DNA of 64,000 nucleotides from Whalleya microplaca. Lineage: Eukaryota; Ascomycota; Sordariomycetes; Xylariales; Xylariaceae. Positions 32,894 through 44,485 of this stretch are shown piece by piece (position 1 is the first letter of the stretch; every line of letters begins with the position of its first letter). The position numbers and the translations under genes were made by a program. The notes beneath the pieces are model-generated. The model did not search any database and was not told the DNA's origin. It was given only the letters and a program-made list of their open reading frames with translations. The stretch lies in assembly GCA_022497155.1 (NCBI GenBank), contig MU385770.1, forward strand, positions 230,556 to 294,555. The letters run 5' to 3'.

Positions 32894-34561
32894 CTCGCCT
32901 CGCCTGGATCGTTCGTAGGCGGCGAGGGCAGTGAGTCCCAGGCCCAGAGCTAGGCCGGTTCGAATCGCTCGGAGAGCCAGCCTGACGGAGCGAATCGGAA
33001 GGTTGGCGCGTTTGCAGTCCTCAGGCAGAGAGATATGAAGGGAAGACGGAAGGCGAGGCTCAAACCAACTAATGCGGCCAGGCTTTATTGGAGTCAAACT
33101 GGTTGTTGTTAGTGAGTGAGTGAGCAAGTTGCGAGTGACCAAGCTGCGTTGGCTGTTGGGACTGTAGACTACGGGAAGGGTTGGGTTGGATAACGTACTT
33201 GGCAAGGTGAAATGAAAGGAGGAAAGACAACGAAGGCTATAGTCAGGAGGAGAAGACTACGCCTTGAGCCAGTCAGCAGCTAAGACTCAGACCCCGTTGT
33301 ACAATATGCAACTTTCAATATGCAACTTTTGTAGGCGTAGTGCATATGTAAGGCAGTAGAAGGCAGTGAGAGGCAGTCCCCTCGTGAGTAAGCATAGGCG
33401 TACTTGAAAGCAACGTACCTTGCAGCCTGGAAATGCGTAAATGCGTCGCAGAATATCAGGATTAGGATAACGATGCAGGTATGTATTTAGTGAGTGCGTA
33501 GTGAAGGGTTTAGAAAGTCATATGTAGTGTGGTGGAGGAGGTGGTCTATAGAGGGAATTCGGAGTGTAGCTGAATGCCGGCAGGATGGGTGATTAATCAA
33601 ATCACGGATGGCGGCGAGGCACACAGCAAGTAAACTGCATGTATGTGTACTGACTGACTATGGATGCCGCAGCAGGCTACAACGGGCCCTTTATATTGGC
33701 ACAGGAGATACATGTACCGAGGAATTAAATAGTATTAGATACTTGTGTTGGCACGCCAAAGCTCAGAAGCTCAAAGGCTCGTTGGAACTGACAGCTCCGT
33801 CTGAAGGCAAGACGTTGGGAGTTGCTCATAGGTTGTTGTCGCAAAGACGCTGCTTTCGTCATTCATCACCGGCACTGCGGGCATCTCATGTTTCCCACCT
33901 GGGCAGTTCACCTGGTGGGGCAGTTGGGGCAAAGAGCCGGGCACGGAGCACGGAGCACGCAGGACATACAGTAAAGTACAGATTACCTACATCTGATGGA
34001 AGCTGCCAGCAGCTGCACCGCCCCGTATCCACTATACACAGTGTCAAGCCCACTATCAAGATGTGGCGCATTCCCTTTGGCTGCCTTACTCTGCCTCATC
34101 TCATCACACACTCTGACACTCTGATTCTTTATCTATATAGTATAGTCCGCTTTGTTTGTATAATTTGATTATACCATCAGACCAAGTAATTCAAGACAAC
34201 ATGTGACATGTCACAAGGTGGATCAAACAAGTCACCGGTGGATTGTCCCATATATGACTCGATATATACCTTACGTATTGATGTATTCGTTGTAGTACCC
34301 AGGTACTTCGCTAAGAGGCTACATGTATAAGTCCAGTGACCCCCCAGATAGCCACGTCGATGTGTAGCGACGCACGAGATCCCAAGAAGACGAAGGATGT
34401 ACCGTTAGTGAACAGGAAGCACGCAATGAGAAGAGGGTCGTTCCGCTGACTCCTGCCGGTCCAACGCCATATCCTCCAATACAGCCAAGTTTCCCCCACC
34501 GTGTGTCGTCTCTCTCCGGGCATCAGCACTCGCTAATCCCCCATCTATCTGTCTGTCTGGT
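32894..34561. other. Spacer between RING gene and FIS1
   Basis: Holds the upstream region of the RING gene and the 3' flank of FIS1. A 186-codon plus-strand frame at 33608-34168 shows no recognisable protein pattern and is probably chance. A GTGA tandem run lies near 33105-33120. Confidence 0.5.
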
Positions 34562-35233
34562 CTATCGTCTCTTGCCCCGGAACAGGATGCCACCAACCAC
34601 GCCGGCCGCAATGGCGACACCGCTTATGATTGCGACGCCCATCAGACCCTCTTTCGTGACCTTGTCGTCGATCAGCCTGCGCAAGTCCGCCGCCTGGAGG
34701 TTCGCCGGCTCCTTATCCAATAGGAGGTCGTTGTATCGCCTCGCCTCGCCGTAGTTCCCCAGCTTGTAGTTCCCCAGCGCCAGGTAGTAGAGGCACTCGC
34801 GGCGGCGTTCGGGTGCTACGCGGAAGATCTCTGAGAGCAGGCGGACTCCCGTCTGTTGCTCGTTTCGCGAGTTGGACTTGACCAGGCCCTGCACACCACA
34901 CCCCAATTAGCAAACTCGTTCCCACACCATATAACTCGATATGACTCGATCCATACCCATGCGTAGTTGAATTTCGTCTGCACGCCGACCATCTCGCCCT
35001 CCTTCTCGTATTGGTCTCGCAGGACCTGGAGTTCCGAGGCTTTTAGCGGGCTACGAAGGGAGATGTTAGCTGATGAAGCCGAACGAGGGGATCTCTTAGG
35101 GATTCGTACGTTTCCGCGTCGACGGCATCTAAGCAAGACAGCAGAGTTAGTATTGTTAGTATAGAGGGGTTTTGAAACAGAACCCTCGGCACACCACACA
35201 CACACAAAGGCACTTACGGGGTAACGCTGTCAT
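34562..35233 (-). CDS. FIS1: Mitochondrial fission protein Fis1
   Basis: Tail-anchored outer-membrane adaptor for mitochondrial and peroxisomal division, which recruits the dynamin-type fission machinery. Four exons on the minus strand (35233-35218, 35128-35110, 35050-34957, 34888-34562) give 151 residues, the usual Fis1 length. The first two exons are only 16 and 19 nt; introns are 89, 59 and 68 bp. Family signatures are [20 protein letters not shown], then the TPR-like bundle with [32 protein letters not shown] and [13 protein letters not shown]. The C-terminus has one hydrophobic anchor (about 124-146, [20 protein letters not shown]) followed by a basic FRGKRR tail, as expected for mitochondrial outer-membrane insertion. 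It is divergent from SPC24. Confidence 0.96.
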
Positions 35234-35809
35234 CTTGAACGGCTGGTTCAAATTCGTATAACTAAGGCCGAGGTTGCCACTGGATTCTTGCGCAGAGAGG
35301 AGGATACAATCTGTGTATTATCATAGGACCGAGGCGTGCTTCTGCCCTCAAAAATAGAAAGTCGAGAGTGGTAGGTGGTCTTCTGATCGAAAGATTTGGC
35401 GGGCAGGATGTGGCGGAAGCTACTATAACGGGTTACTATAATAATGCCTGGAGAGGAGCCAGCCCCATACATGTATGTACATATGTACATATGTGCTGAG
35501 TGCTCCGAAGTGTGGCGCCCCAATGACGCATGCCACATGGGTGCATATGTACGTACCTAATCCATTGACAAATCGAAGTCGATAGTCGTCCTGGTGATAT
35601 CGCAGTTTGTTTTGTCTATAGCCATATTGGGACTAGTGTCTTTCCGACAACCGACAATTCAACTCGGGTATCTCAATTAATAGACACATGCATACATTAC
35701 CAGCTGCACTTCGATTCGCAAAACTCATCCATCATAAGCTTCAGTTCGCAGGTCGTCACAAGACTATACATATACATCAGCTCAATCGACTATCTATCCA
35801 TCCGTCACA
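35234..35809. promoter_or_regulatory. Shared spacer of divergent FIS1 and SPC24
   Basis: The 576 bp between two divergent start codons must hold both promoters and leaders. It contains ATGTACAT-type palindromic words (about 35460-35490), a GTACGTAC word near 35550 and CCATC-rich pyrimidine sequence next to SPC24. No defined factor site was recognised. Confidence 0.55.
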
Positions 35810-36539
35810 ATGCTGCTCGACGAAGACCCCGCCACTGTACGGTAACACATTTCACATCTTTGGAAGATTCCGACCGAGGCACTAACACGGGCATAGCTCA
35901 TTCATCATACTATCAACAATTTCAACATCGCACCCGACAAGATCGCCATCTCGCGCGTGCACGACTCGCTCTCCACCCTCAAGCAAGCGCGGGAACTACG
36001 AGTGCGAGATGCCGAGTCCGCGCTAAAGAGTATGCCTCCCCAGTTGCGCCCATCATGCCCTCCGCTATACTGACTATGATCCCCCCCCAACAGAGCTCTC
36101 CCGCAACTTGAACACGCTCCACGCGCAGTACGAGGAGCTCACCTCCGCGCACTCGTCCTCGACGCACGCGTCCGAGATCTCGCGCCTCGACACGCAGAAG
36201 TTTCGTATCGCAAAGGCGACGTCGGACCTGGAGATGGAAGCCGAGCGACTGTCATCCCAACAAGCCGACCTCGCGGCGCGCCTGCAGGAGCTCGAGCTGC
36301 AGGGCCTCGACGGGCCGCCCGAGGAGGCTGCGAAGCGGCGGGACCCCGTCGAGGACGAGGTCCTCCTGCGCCTGAAGGTCTACCGCAGCCTGGGCATCGA
36401 CCTCGAGCGCGACGAGAAGGACGGCGAGTTCGCCAAGGCCGTCGTGCGCAATGACCGCAAGGGCGACGTGCACGTCGTCAATATGGATAAGAAGTTCTCG
36501 CGCTTCTTCTACGCGAATTACTTCTGGCAGACGCTGTGA
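35810..36539 (+). CDS. SPC24: Kinetochore protein Spc24
   Basis: Subunit of the Ndc80 complex, which links kinetochores to spindle microtubules; Spc24 pairs with Spc25 at the centromere-proximal end. Three exons (35810-35836, 35897-36029, 36094-36539) are separated by introns of 60 and 64 bp and give 201 residues, the usual length. The N-terminal start [20 protein letters not shown] and the following [12 protein letters not shown] are characteristic. A long coiled coil follows (about 30-120; [33 protein letters not shown]). The C-terminal globular domain contains [18 protein letters not shown] and ends in [14 protein letters not shown], the conserved tail of fungal Spc24. The first exon is only nine codons. 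The 3' end converges on the membrane-protein gene. Confidence 0.95.
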
Positions 36540-36906
36540 AGTGCCTGCGAGGTGCGGTTGTACGGCGGCATTTGACGATGACTTTAACGATAGGGGGGCA
36601 TCGGAATGGTGTTAGGCGTTGTGTTGTGGTTGACACGGGGTCCCGATCTTGATAATACCTTTTGGCTTTGAATCGATACAAGAATGTATTAAATGCTTAA
36701 GCTGATGAACTCCTATTTGCCAGACCGATGTGCAACTTTTCCGTCTTAACCATCTCTAACGTCACAGTAATTTCCAGTCCCCGTCAAGCCACAGGAGATC
36801 ATATTCCAAACGCCTGACTTCCCTATCCCAACAAATGGTTTTCCATAAAACAACAGCGGTTATCCGACATAATGTCACGATGCCCGGCTTCCCTGCTCTC
36901 CGCCTC
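36540..36906. other. Convergent 3' spacer
   Basis: These 367 bp hold the 3' flanks of SPC24 and of the opposing membrane-protein gene. Nothing else was seen. Confidence 0.6.
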
Positions 36907-37650
36907 TCAAATGCTCGCCTTCTTCAGCTTCCCTTCCAACAACGCGAAGTACTCATTCTCGTCCAGCTTCGTAAACTCCAACGCCTTGCTCCCGGACGGC
37001 GTCCTCGACCTGTACCCCGCGGGCGGCGTAGCCACCTTGAACTCGCCCGGACTATGCGAGCCCCGCCTCGTCCCCGCCTTCGATGAGTACAGCCCGAACC
37101 CGCTGGCGCCCGACAGTATCGCGGCGCCGCTCTGCGACCGGTAATGGTGGCGGCGGTACGGCATCTCCAGGCGCGAATTCAGGTTCGTCCACTGCAGGTC
37201 CTCGGGGGTCTCCGCGTCCGCGCCGCCGGCGAGGCTGTCCAGCCGCCACCCGCCCAGGCCCTCGAAGTCGCGCCCGAGACCCGTGCTCGGCGTCAGCGCC
37301 AGCCCGTCCAGGCTGCCGATCGGCGTCAGCGTGCCGCTGCTGACGCTGCTGTTGTTGCGCTTGCGCGCGCCGCTGCGCCGGCGGGTGGTGGTGGTGGTCC
37401 GCAGCTCCGGCGACGATTGCGGGGAGGCGGACGGCGAGCCGGGACGCTGCGAGGATATGTACCGGTTGTGCGCGGCGGAGCCGCCTAGCATGATGTAGCG
37501 CAGCGTCTCGAGGCCGACGTCGAAGTAGACCAGGAACAGGCGCAGGAAGAGCACGAGGAAGGCGAGGATCGTCGTGAAGCCCGCGCAGAGCGCGAGCGGG
37601 AGGGTCACGAGGAAGACGAAGGGGAAGATGAATAATTGGAGGAATGCCAT
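36907..37650 (-). CDS. Small membrane protein of unknown function
   Basis: A single-exon gene of 247 residues. The first 45 residues are almost entirely hydrophobic (MAFLQLFIFPFVFLVTLPLA, then CAGFTTILAFLVLFLRLFLV), giving two closely spaced membrane segments or a hairpin at the N-terminus. The rest is soluble, Ser/Arg/Gly-rich and probably disordered, with a basic stretch (TTTTRRRSGARKRNNSS) and many SP/TP phosphosite-like pairs. A short ordered C-terminus contains LEFTKLDENEYFALLEGKLK. I recognise no named family, but the layout (N-terminal hairpin plus Ser-rich tail) resembles unnamed fungal membrane proteins. The ATG lies in a moderate context and the GC rise supports coding. Confidence 0.8.
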   Translation of the reverse strand: MAFLQLFIFPFVFLVTLPLALCAGFTTILAFLVLFLRLFLVYFDVGLETLRYIMLGGSAAHNRYISSQRPGSPSASPQSSPELRTTTTTRRRSGARKRNNSSVSSGTLTPIGSLDGLALTPSTGLGRDFEGLGGWRLDSLAGGADAETPEDLQWTNLNSRLEMPYRRHHYRSQSGAAILSGASGFGLYSSKAGTRRGSHSPGEFKVATPPAGYRSRTPSGSKALEFTKLDENEYFALLEGKLKKASI

Positions 37651-38842
37651 CGGTGATGCTTGTATTGCCAGACAGATGGGTGTGTCACTTGAAATAGTAG
37701 ATGAATTCGCAGATTGATTTACAGCGCAAATGCCGTACCCTCATGTTCACATTGTCGTTGAAATCGGAGCCTGTCCGAACCGTCCTGGTAGAATCAATTG
37801 GCAGTATTCACTAACGGTCGATGAAGATGACAAGAGGTGAAGGATCGAACCACCAGGATATCGTGTGAGATAAATCGGACGTCTGGGGCCCTAATGCATG
37901 AAACTGTGCTCAGGAAAACTAAAGTTCCATCAATCCTTTAAGAGGGTGTCCAGCAAACTCTCGATATCTGCAGACGCGACAGCGCCGCCAACTTTCACAT
38001 GCCTGTTAGTCCTACGCCTCATTCACATGGGGGCCAACGACCGGGATCGCGGAGAATTTCCATTACCAAATCAATCGTCCGAATACTTAAGGTATTAGGC
38101 ATTGCCTATGTTATACAAAATAAACGTTGCCATCTATTAACGGTCCCCCGGACGATCCCGGCGGCCTCGAACATTCCACACGGAGACGTTACATAGCGGA
38201 AAATCTAGGGCCGAGTCGTTATTACATGCAGAAAGGCGTGCATACAACGTACTACCTGACGTCAATTATACCTAGGCAGGACCCCTACGAAACCGCACCT
38301 CTTCCCGTCGCCTTAGCTAAACCTACATATTCAAAGTAGAGCAAAGCAAGTATCGCCGATCAGAGCTATCAGCCCGAACACCAATTGACTTACCAGTATA
38401 CATCTTGAGTCAGAATCCAGCCTGCCAGCTCCGCACTCGACTTCTGCTACGCCACCTCGTGGATAGCTGTACGGGAGTAAACCCCAGCGATCTCATTGGT
38501 CCCGTCTCAGCCGTTCGTGGTGTGTGGCTTTTATTATTAATCAACGTTCATTGGTATCAATTACGTAGGCTAAGCTGAATAGAGTTGAAGCTGCCTGCTT
38601 ACCGCAGTCTAACAGATTCTGTTCACTGGGGCCGCAACCTTGAAATTTGGGTCTTTAGAGAACAGCGGCTCTACGCATATCTTGAATATCCAGAACGTAG
38701 ATGAAGCGTCATCCGGCCCCTAGATATCATTAGGGTCTTGTCCATCGGAGCTTGATATCTCTTGCGTGGGTATCTAGGTACGGCTCTGCCGAGTCCGGAG
38801 TGCAAATTGGGCGTCTAGGAAAGCATTGAGGCAACCGTCGTA
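37651..38842. other. Divergent spacer, membrane protein and TatD genes
   Basis: About 1.2 kb between divergent starts. No gene was seen. A perfect TGACGTCA octamer lies at 38257-38264, about 580 bp before the TatD start; one such site per 64 kb is expected by chance. Confidence 0.5.
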
Positions 38843-40126
38843 ATGTGCCGGCAGCATTCCGACGATGCGGGGTCTACACCCTCTTCGTCAGGGGGACTAG
38901 CGCGCGCTGGAAGTTCCCAAGAACCTTTCCCTTGGGATGCCGGGGTGTTCGACGCCCACTGCCACCCTACCGACACGATGGCGTCGATAGCTGGTATACC
39001 TACCATGAGGGCACGTGGCCTGACCGTCATGTCCACGCGCTCTCAGGACCAGGACCTCGTGTCCGATGTGGCGTCTCAGCAGGGTATTCAGGGTAGCGAC
39101 CTAGCTCTCCCTCCAAGCGCCTCTACTACGGATCGCATAGTCCCGTCGTTTGGCTGGCACCCGTGGTTTTCACATCAGCTCTACGATGATTTCTCTGCTC
39201 ATCCCACCTATGACGGAACGCCGTCGGGGAAAATTGCACACTATGATAAGATCCTGACCCCCTCGCCTTCTTCAAAAGATGCCTCTTTCAGCCAAGGTCT
39301 GCCCGATCCGCGGCCACTGTCTAAGTTTCTGAAAGAAACCAGAATACGGCTGGAGAAGTATCCGTTGGCGCTCGTGGGTGAAATCGGCATAGACAAAGCC
39401 TTCCGGCTGCCCCAGAGCTGGACGGTAGCCCATGAATCCCAGCGAGACGAGGGGCTTACCCCCGGGGGCCGGGAAGGCAGGACGCTGAGCCCTCATCGCG
39501 TGCAATTGCCACACCAGGCGGCCATCCTCCAGGCTCAGCTGCGACTTGCCGGTGAAATGGGTCGTGCCGTCAGTGTTCACGGCGTCCAAGCGCATGGTGT
39601 AGTGTTTGACACGATATCCGCGTGCTGGAAAGGCCACGAGAAGGAGGTCATATCCAAAAGGCAGCAGAGGCTGATAGCGGAGGGAGCAGAGGATTTCTCC
39701 AGCTCCTCCGAGGACGAGGACGGCGATGAGGTAGGCAGCAGCAACGCTCGTGCTCAACCTAAATCCCAAAAGAAATCGAAACCGTCAGGGCCGAAGCCGT
39801 ACCCGCCGCGGATATGCCTACACTCCTTCAGCGGCACCGTCGAGGTGCTGAAGCAGTACACCCACCCCTCGATACCGGCGCGCATCTTCTTCTCCTTCTC
39901 CATCCTCGTCAACTGGGGGGCCGGGGGCGGCGAGAAGACCGAGGAGGCCATCCGGGCCGCGCCCGACGACCGCATCTTGGTCGAGAGCGACCTGCACACG
40001 GCCGGGGAGTCGATGGACCGGTACCTCGAGGAGGTCTGCCGGAAGATATGCGAGATCAAGGGGTGGGGTTTGCGCGAGGGCGTCGAGCGGCTGGGCAGGA
40101 ATTGGCGGGAGTTCGTGTTTGGGTAG
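38843..40126 (+). CDS. TatD-family metallohydrolase (Scn1-like)
   Basis: Predicted metal-dependent hydrolase of the TatD DNase group; the fungal branch includes fission yeast Scn1, a Cut9-interacting protein. Single exon, 427 residues. Metal-ligand motifs are all present and in order: FDAHCHPTD (His39, His41), GWHPWF (105-109), VGEIGID (Glu180), VSVHGVQAHG (His246), CLHSFSG (His327) and LVESDLH (Asp383). It is longer than bacterial TatD (about 260) because of an N-terminal Ser-rich extension and low-complexity insertions, notably an acidic/Ser segment followed by a Lys-rich one (about 283-318). It is probably cytosolic or nuclear. Nuclease versus other hydrolase activity cannot be decided from sequence. 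The ATG at 38843 is the first in frame. Confidence 0.93.
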   Translation: MCRQHSDDAGSTPSSSGGLARAGSSQEPFPWDAGVFDAHCHPTDTMASIAGIPTMRARGLTVMSTRSQDQDLVSDVASQQGIQGSDLALPPSASTTDRIVPSFGWHPWFSHQLYDDFSAHPTYDGTPSGKIAHYDKILTPSPSSKDASFSQGLPDPRPLSKFLKETRIRLEKYPLALVGEIGIDKAFRLPQSWTVAHESQRDEGLTPGGREGRTLSPHRVQLPHQAAILQAQLRLAGEMGRAVSVHGVQAHGVVFDTISACWKGHEKEVISKRQQRLIAEGAEDFSSSSEDEDGDEVGSSNARAQPKSQKKSKPSGPKPYPPRICLHSFSGTVEVLKQYTHPSIPARIFFSFSILVNWGAGGGEKTEEAIRAAPDDRILVESDLHTAGESMDRYLEEVCRKICEIKGWGLREGVERLGRNWREFVFG

Positions 40127-42741
40127 GATCTTGCGGCCCTCAAGGTGAAACCGTTTGGCTTGTTGTAAGCAACGATTAAATACGTGTAATCACCGTGGTA
40201 TCCGAACATCCAATGCTAGCCGTACTACCTGTTGTTGCACTACGTCACGAACCCGACGCTCTGGTACCGTCTAGGATTAGACTGCTAATTGAGAGCTCAC
40301 TGAGACACCATTATGTAGTTGGTTGCTTCGTTCGCAGCAACAATGGTGTCTCTCATCAAGGATCTCATCTTACAACCCTGAACCGTATTAAATCAAAGTA
40401 GAAACGATTGCCTATATCGGAAGCTTTTGAAATTTGAGAGAATACTCCCCTTCTTAGCTCTTGTGAAGACCCCGGCGTGTGTCCATGAGAATCTCCAGAA
40501 TGTCCAACATATGTAGAACACAAGATGTGACAGTATCTATGGACGAGGCTGGCAAGTGAGTACTCTATCAATCGAACCGGCTCATTGTCTGTCGTTACGA
40601 GGATCTGTCTTTGATATTCATCTGAAAACTCCCGGGTAGCCCAAATGCTCAATGGGTAGAAGTAGTTTCGACTGGACGGAACAGTACTACAAGACAGCCT
40701 GAAATATTCACATATAAGATTAATAAATAAAGTATATGTAAGTGGCTAACAGTTCGAGCCTCGAACGGATCCGTGATTCGTTGGCACCCTTGCACACATC
40801 ATCGTCGGCAGAAATGCCCTTGTTCGGCAACGTGCAGCATCATTTGAGCCGGGCACTTGGGAAGTATTCTTGTACATGTCTCGCCGACGTAGTGACGGTA
40901 CTTCGAGGGAGAATGGATTGCTTATATGGCTTATTCGTTTTCGTGATAGCATACGAGCTTCTAAGCTCGTAGTCTTACCGAGGTAGCGACTAAATATGGT
41001 CGACATCGAAAAGTCTTATACCTCAGCATGATCATATCAACTACGATATGCTTGTCACAAACAATAGCCTCTTGATTGTATTATATATATAGGTAGCTAG
41101 GGATTGCCCGGCTTGAAGGATGAATAACCCAGTCTTAGCACCTCCTAAGGAGCTAGGGCCGGGAAGCGATTGATTATAACTGGCCGGTAGGGCATGGTTT
41201 GATACAGATTAACTGCGTTGGTCCTAGAAGGAGGAATAGGAAACAACAGGCGCCTTATAGCGAACATGTATCGATCATAATGTCTTATGTACTTGACGGA
41301 GCTGTATTGGATCTTCCTAAATTCGAGCCTAGGTGTACCTATCGTTACTAAACAGGACTGATCAAGTTTATACTCCTCAGCGTTAGGTAAGATCCTACCC
41401 TACCTCAATACACGCAGACGGGATAATTGGGTATAAAACGACTAATACAGATCCACTTTATCCCAGGGTAGCCATTCAGAACGCCCAATTGGATTTGGGT
41501 TTAACGCCACGTCCAAGCACCTAACCTAGAATCTTAGGCCAGCTAAGCCTCTCCATCCCGTCAAATTGCTCTCCCAGTGCCCAGGTCCCAAATGTTCTTC
41601 CCTTCTTCGTCCTCACGCATACGGAAAACCATTGGTATACGCAATCGACACGAGTACCTTTTTCCGCCTACATCTACATCCAACTACAAGTACACTCGAC
41701 ATACATATACGCTAGTCGTGTATATTGATCGATCGATCAGCCTTTGTTTTCCGAACGGGAAGCACAAGCATCATTTTGACACACTCTAGCCCTCCATCCG
41801 CGGGTGGCATCGTCCATCGTCCCACATACGCATCCTTGTATTGTACTACTGCATAAGGCCGTCCGTCACAGCATCTCCCCTAGCCCCCCCTAGTCGCGGC
41901 TGGTTGGTATCTGTCCAAGACCATTTCATTCATTCTGCCTACCTGTGCCTGCTACTTTGTACCTACGGATACGGTACATCCTACCGGCTCTTACTGGCTC
42001 ACGCGGGAATTGAGATTGGTGTAGTGCCAGTCGTCAGTAGCTCTTCCTGGTCCCGCTTTCTTCTATTTGACTCATCCTCATCAACGAATCCTTGGCACCC
42101 TCGGTCTTGGAAGACTACGTACACACGTACCAGAGACGAGACACACACGCCGAAGGCGTCGTTCCAAGAAGGGGAGAGATCTAGCAGCAGTGTCTGACCG
42201 GCATTAGCTACATCATCACGCTCTACAGCGTTACTTCATATACACACTACATCGTTCAAACCACCTTGCTGCAGGTGTTGGGTGTGGTATCTATACCCAC
42301 CGCTCATCTGCCACCCTCCTCCAAAGAGTCCTTGGAAATCTTGGAATCTTGGAAGTTGAGATTCTTCCGTATTGGTGGGGGTTAGCAGGCCCTTTGGTCT
42401 GTCTTATACCACCTAAGTAGGTAGGTACCAGCGAGTCGAATCGCCCGTACCAGTCGATTGGGAGAGAAACCTTGAGAGGCTGGGACACTATTTAAGTGAT
42501 ATCAGGCCCGTTTGGCTCGGGATAGACTCTGGGGGCGCATGTGGCTGGCACTTGATCGCCGTACCCCCCTTGCTCTCCTCGGCCCGCACCCCACACAAAC
42601 GCGCGACACACCACATTCGTCCGTCCTGTGGTGAACAAATCTGAGAACCCCGACGAGTACCGTCCCAGATCTGCCCTCGCCCACGTCACGCCCACGCCGC
42701 CCAGCCCTGCCAGCTGTGCCAGCGTGCTAGCCTATCCTATC
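40127..42741. other. Intergenic region upstream of SSXT-like gene
   Basis: This 2.6 kb has no supportable gene. The first two thirds are AT-rich with stop-filled frames; the last 600 bp are pyrimidine-rich and probably promoter and leader of the SSXT-like gene. The reading frame of that gene stays open for 38 codons upstream of its ATG but has no ATG there. Confidence 0.5.
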
Positions 42742-44485
42742 ATGTACGCCGGCAACTATGCCTTTCCCAATAATGGTGCCCCACCACCAGCTCCTCAGAA
42801 CCCTATGCAGCCTGGTCATGGTCAAGGTCCTCCCAACCAGAACCCGATGTACAATCCTCAGCAGTATCCCATGGTCTCGCAGCCCGGCGCTGGCTTCCCT
42901 GGTGCTGCTCCAGGTATGATGCCAGGTGCTGGTCCTGCAGGAATGATGCATAATACCGGTATGCCGCACATGGCCGCTGCCAATGGCCCGAGTAAGCAAC
43001 CCTTTCCCCCATCCCGCTCGAGCTTCTTTCCGTCTCTTTAGTCGCAATCTACTTCCCGCGTTTCTCTTTTCCTGCTGCTACTGCCGCTTCCCATGTCTGA
43101 GGCGGCTGTTGGCAGCATCGAGCAGCAGCAGACACGAGTCTTCATGTAGTCTGAGCCTTCCGCGGGACACGCGCCTGTCAATGTACACAAACACATTCAT
43201 CGCATGTTCTTTCTGTGTCTATTATACTGATGTCTCGACCCCTCTGGATTAGTGCCCAACTACCAGACCCCGTATACGACTTCGCCCTATGGGGCCGGTA
43301 TTCCTAGTTCTGTCGCACCGCAAATGAACGTCCCCCCGAACTACGCGATGGGAGGCGGCATGCCTATGCCCGGGTTCCCAATGCACTCGGGGATGAACCC
43401 ACAGCAGCAGATGATGCAGCAACGTATGCAGCAACAGCCGCATCAACCGCATCAACCACATCAACAACATCAACCAAACCCTCCGCCCGGCATGTCAACG
43501 CCTACGCCTCAACGGACATACCAGAGTCAAGCGCCTCAGAGCACTCCGACGCCGAGCCATGCGCCGCCTCCTTATCAGACTCAGGCCTCGACACCCCAAA
43601 ATGTACACGGCACGCCGCAGCAGAACCAGACCCCGAATAATGCGCAACAACAGCAACATCCACCTCAACCTCAGCCGCAGTCACAGCCGCCACCCAACAA
43701 TAATATCCAGACACCACAGACCCCGACGTTTCCGACATCGATCCAGGGCAACGGTCCTAATGGCACGTCGTCTAGTTCGACCCCCATGAGTCCAGGCCCA
43801 GATCCGAGGGATAAGGAACGAGTAGGGCTGGTATTGGATATCAACAACGAGCTGCTGGTGGAGGCCATGCAGATACAATCCACGCAGCAGATCCTCAAGA
43901 AAGAACGCGCAACAACGAACGGTAGCGATGGTGCCGCGAACGAATCGGAAAAGAAGCCGACGAAAGAGGAGGATCTCTTAGCACAAGACTACTTCCAGTA
44001 AGCACGATCATGGCACTCCCAAGTGAACGGTACTGACACGTCCTGGTAGTTGTATGCGCAGACTTCAGTCGAACCTACAATATCTGGCAGCATTGGCCGA
44101 CAAGAAAGGCTCGGTAACAGCGGCGCCATGTCCTGCCTACCTCAAGGCACCGCCGTTGAACACGAGTATTAAACTAAGGGTGGCCCCTGGACCGGACGGA
44201 TCCGAAAGCAAAGAACCCTCGAACCGGGACGAAACAGCGAGAATCGTCCAGGATTTATACAAAAAGTTACAAGCGCTCTATCCCGGGATCGACCCGAACA
44301 AGGAGCCAACGTTCCCGATACCTCCGGCACGGCAAGGGACACAAACAGCTGACGGGACGCCCGGCATGACGAAACCCGGGGCCCAGACGCCTGGCCAGCC
44401 TAGTCCTGATGCCGGGAAGCAGAGGACGCCGAAAATGGCGACTTCTGGGCCGCCGCAGCCAAACAATGCTCTGGCTGGATCTTAG
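42742..44485 (+). CDS. SS18/SSXT-domain glutamine-rich protein
   Basis: A low-complexity Pro/Gln/Met-rich protein of 476 residues with an SSXT (SS18 N-terminal) type helical region; animal SS18 is a BAF/SWI-SNF subunit and coactivator. Three exons (42742-42991, 43253-43997, 44050-44485); introns are 261 and 52 bp, and the junction residue of the first is the Met of MPNYQTPY. Residues 1-275 are PQNPMQPGHGQ-type repeats, including tandem QPH repeats (PHQPHQPHQQHQ) and poly-Gln pieces. The conserved part is about 276-350: LVLDINNELLVEAMQIQ, then, across the second splice, YFHCMRRLQSNLQYLAALAD, which matches the LxxNLxYLAxIAD signature of SSXT. A C-terminal segment follows with VQDLYKKLQALYPGID and a Pro-rich tail. 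It is probably a nuclear coactivator; membership of a fungal SWI/SNF complex is inference. Confidence 0.88.

Noticed and set aside
32894..33205. Possible 104-residue N-terminal extension of the RING protein
   Set aside because: The frame is open but contains no ATG. The zinc ribbon starts properly from the ATG at 32893, as in related proteins.
33608..34168. 186-codon plus-strand frame between RING and FIS1 genes
   Set aside because: About one such frame is expected by chance. Its composition looks like translated noncoding DNA and it ends in AT-rich sequence.
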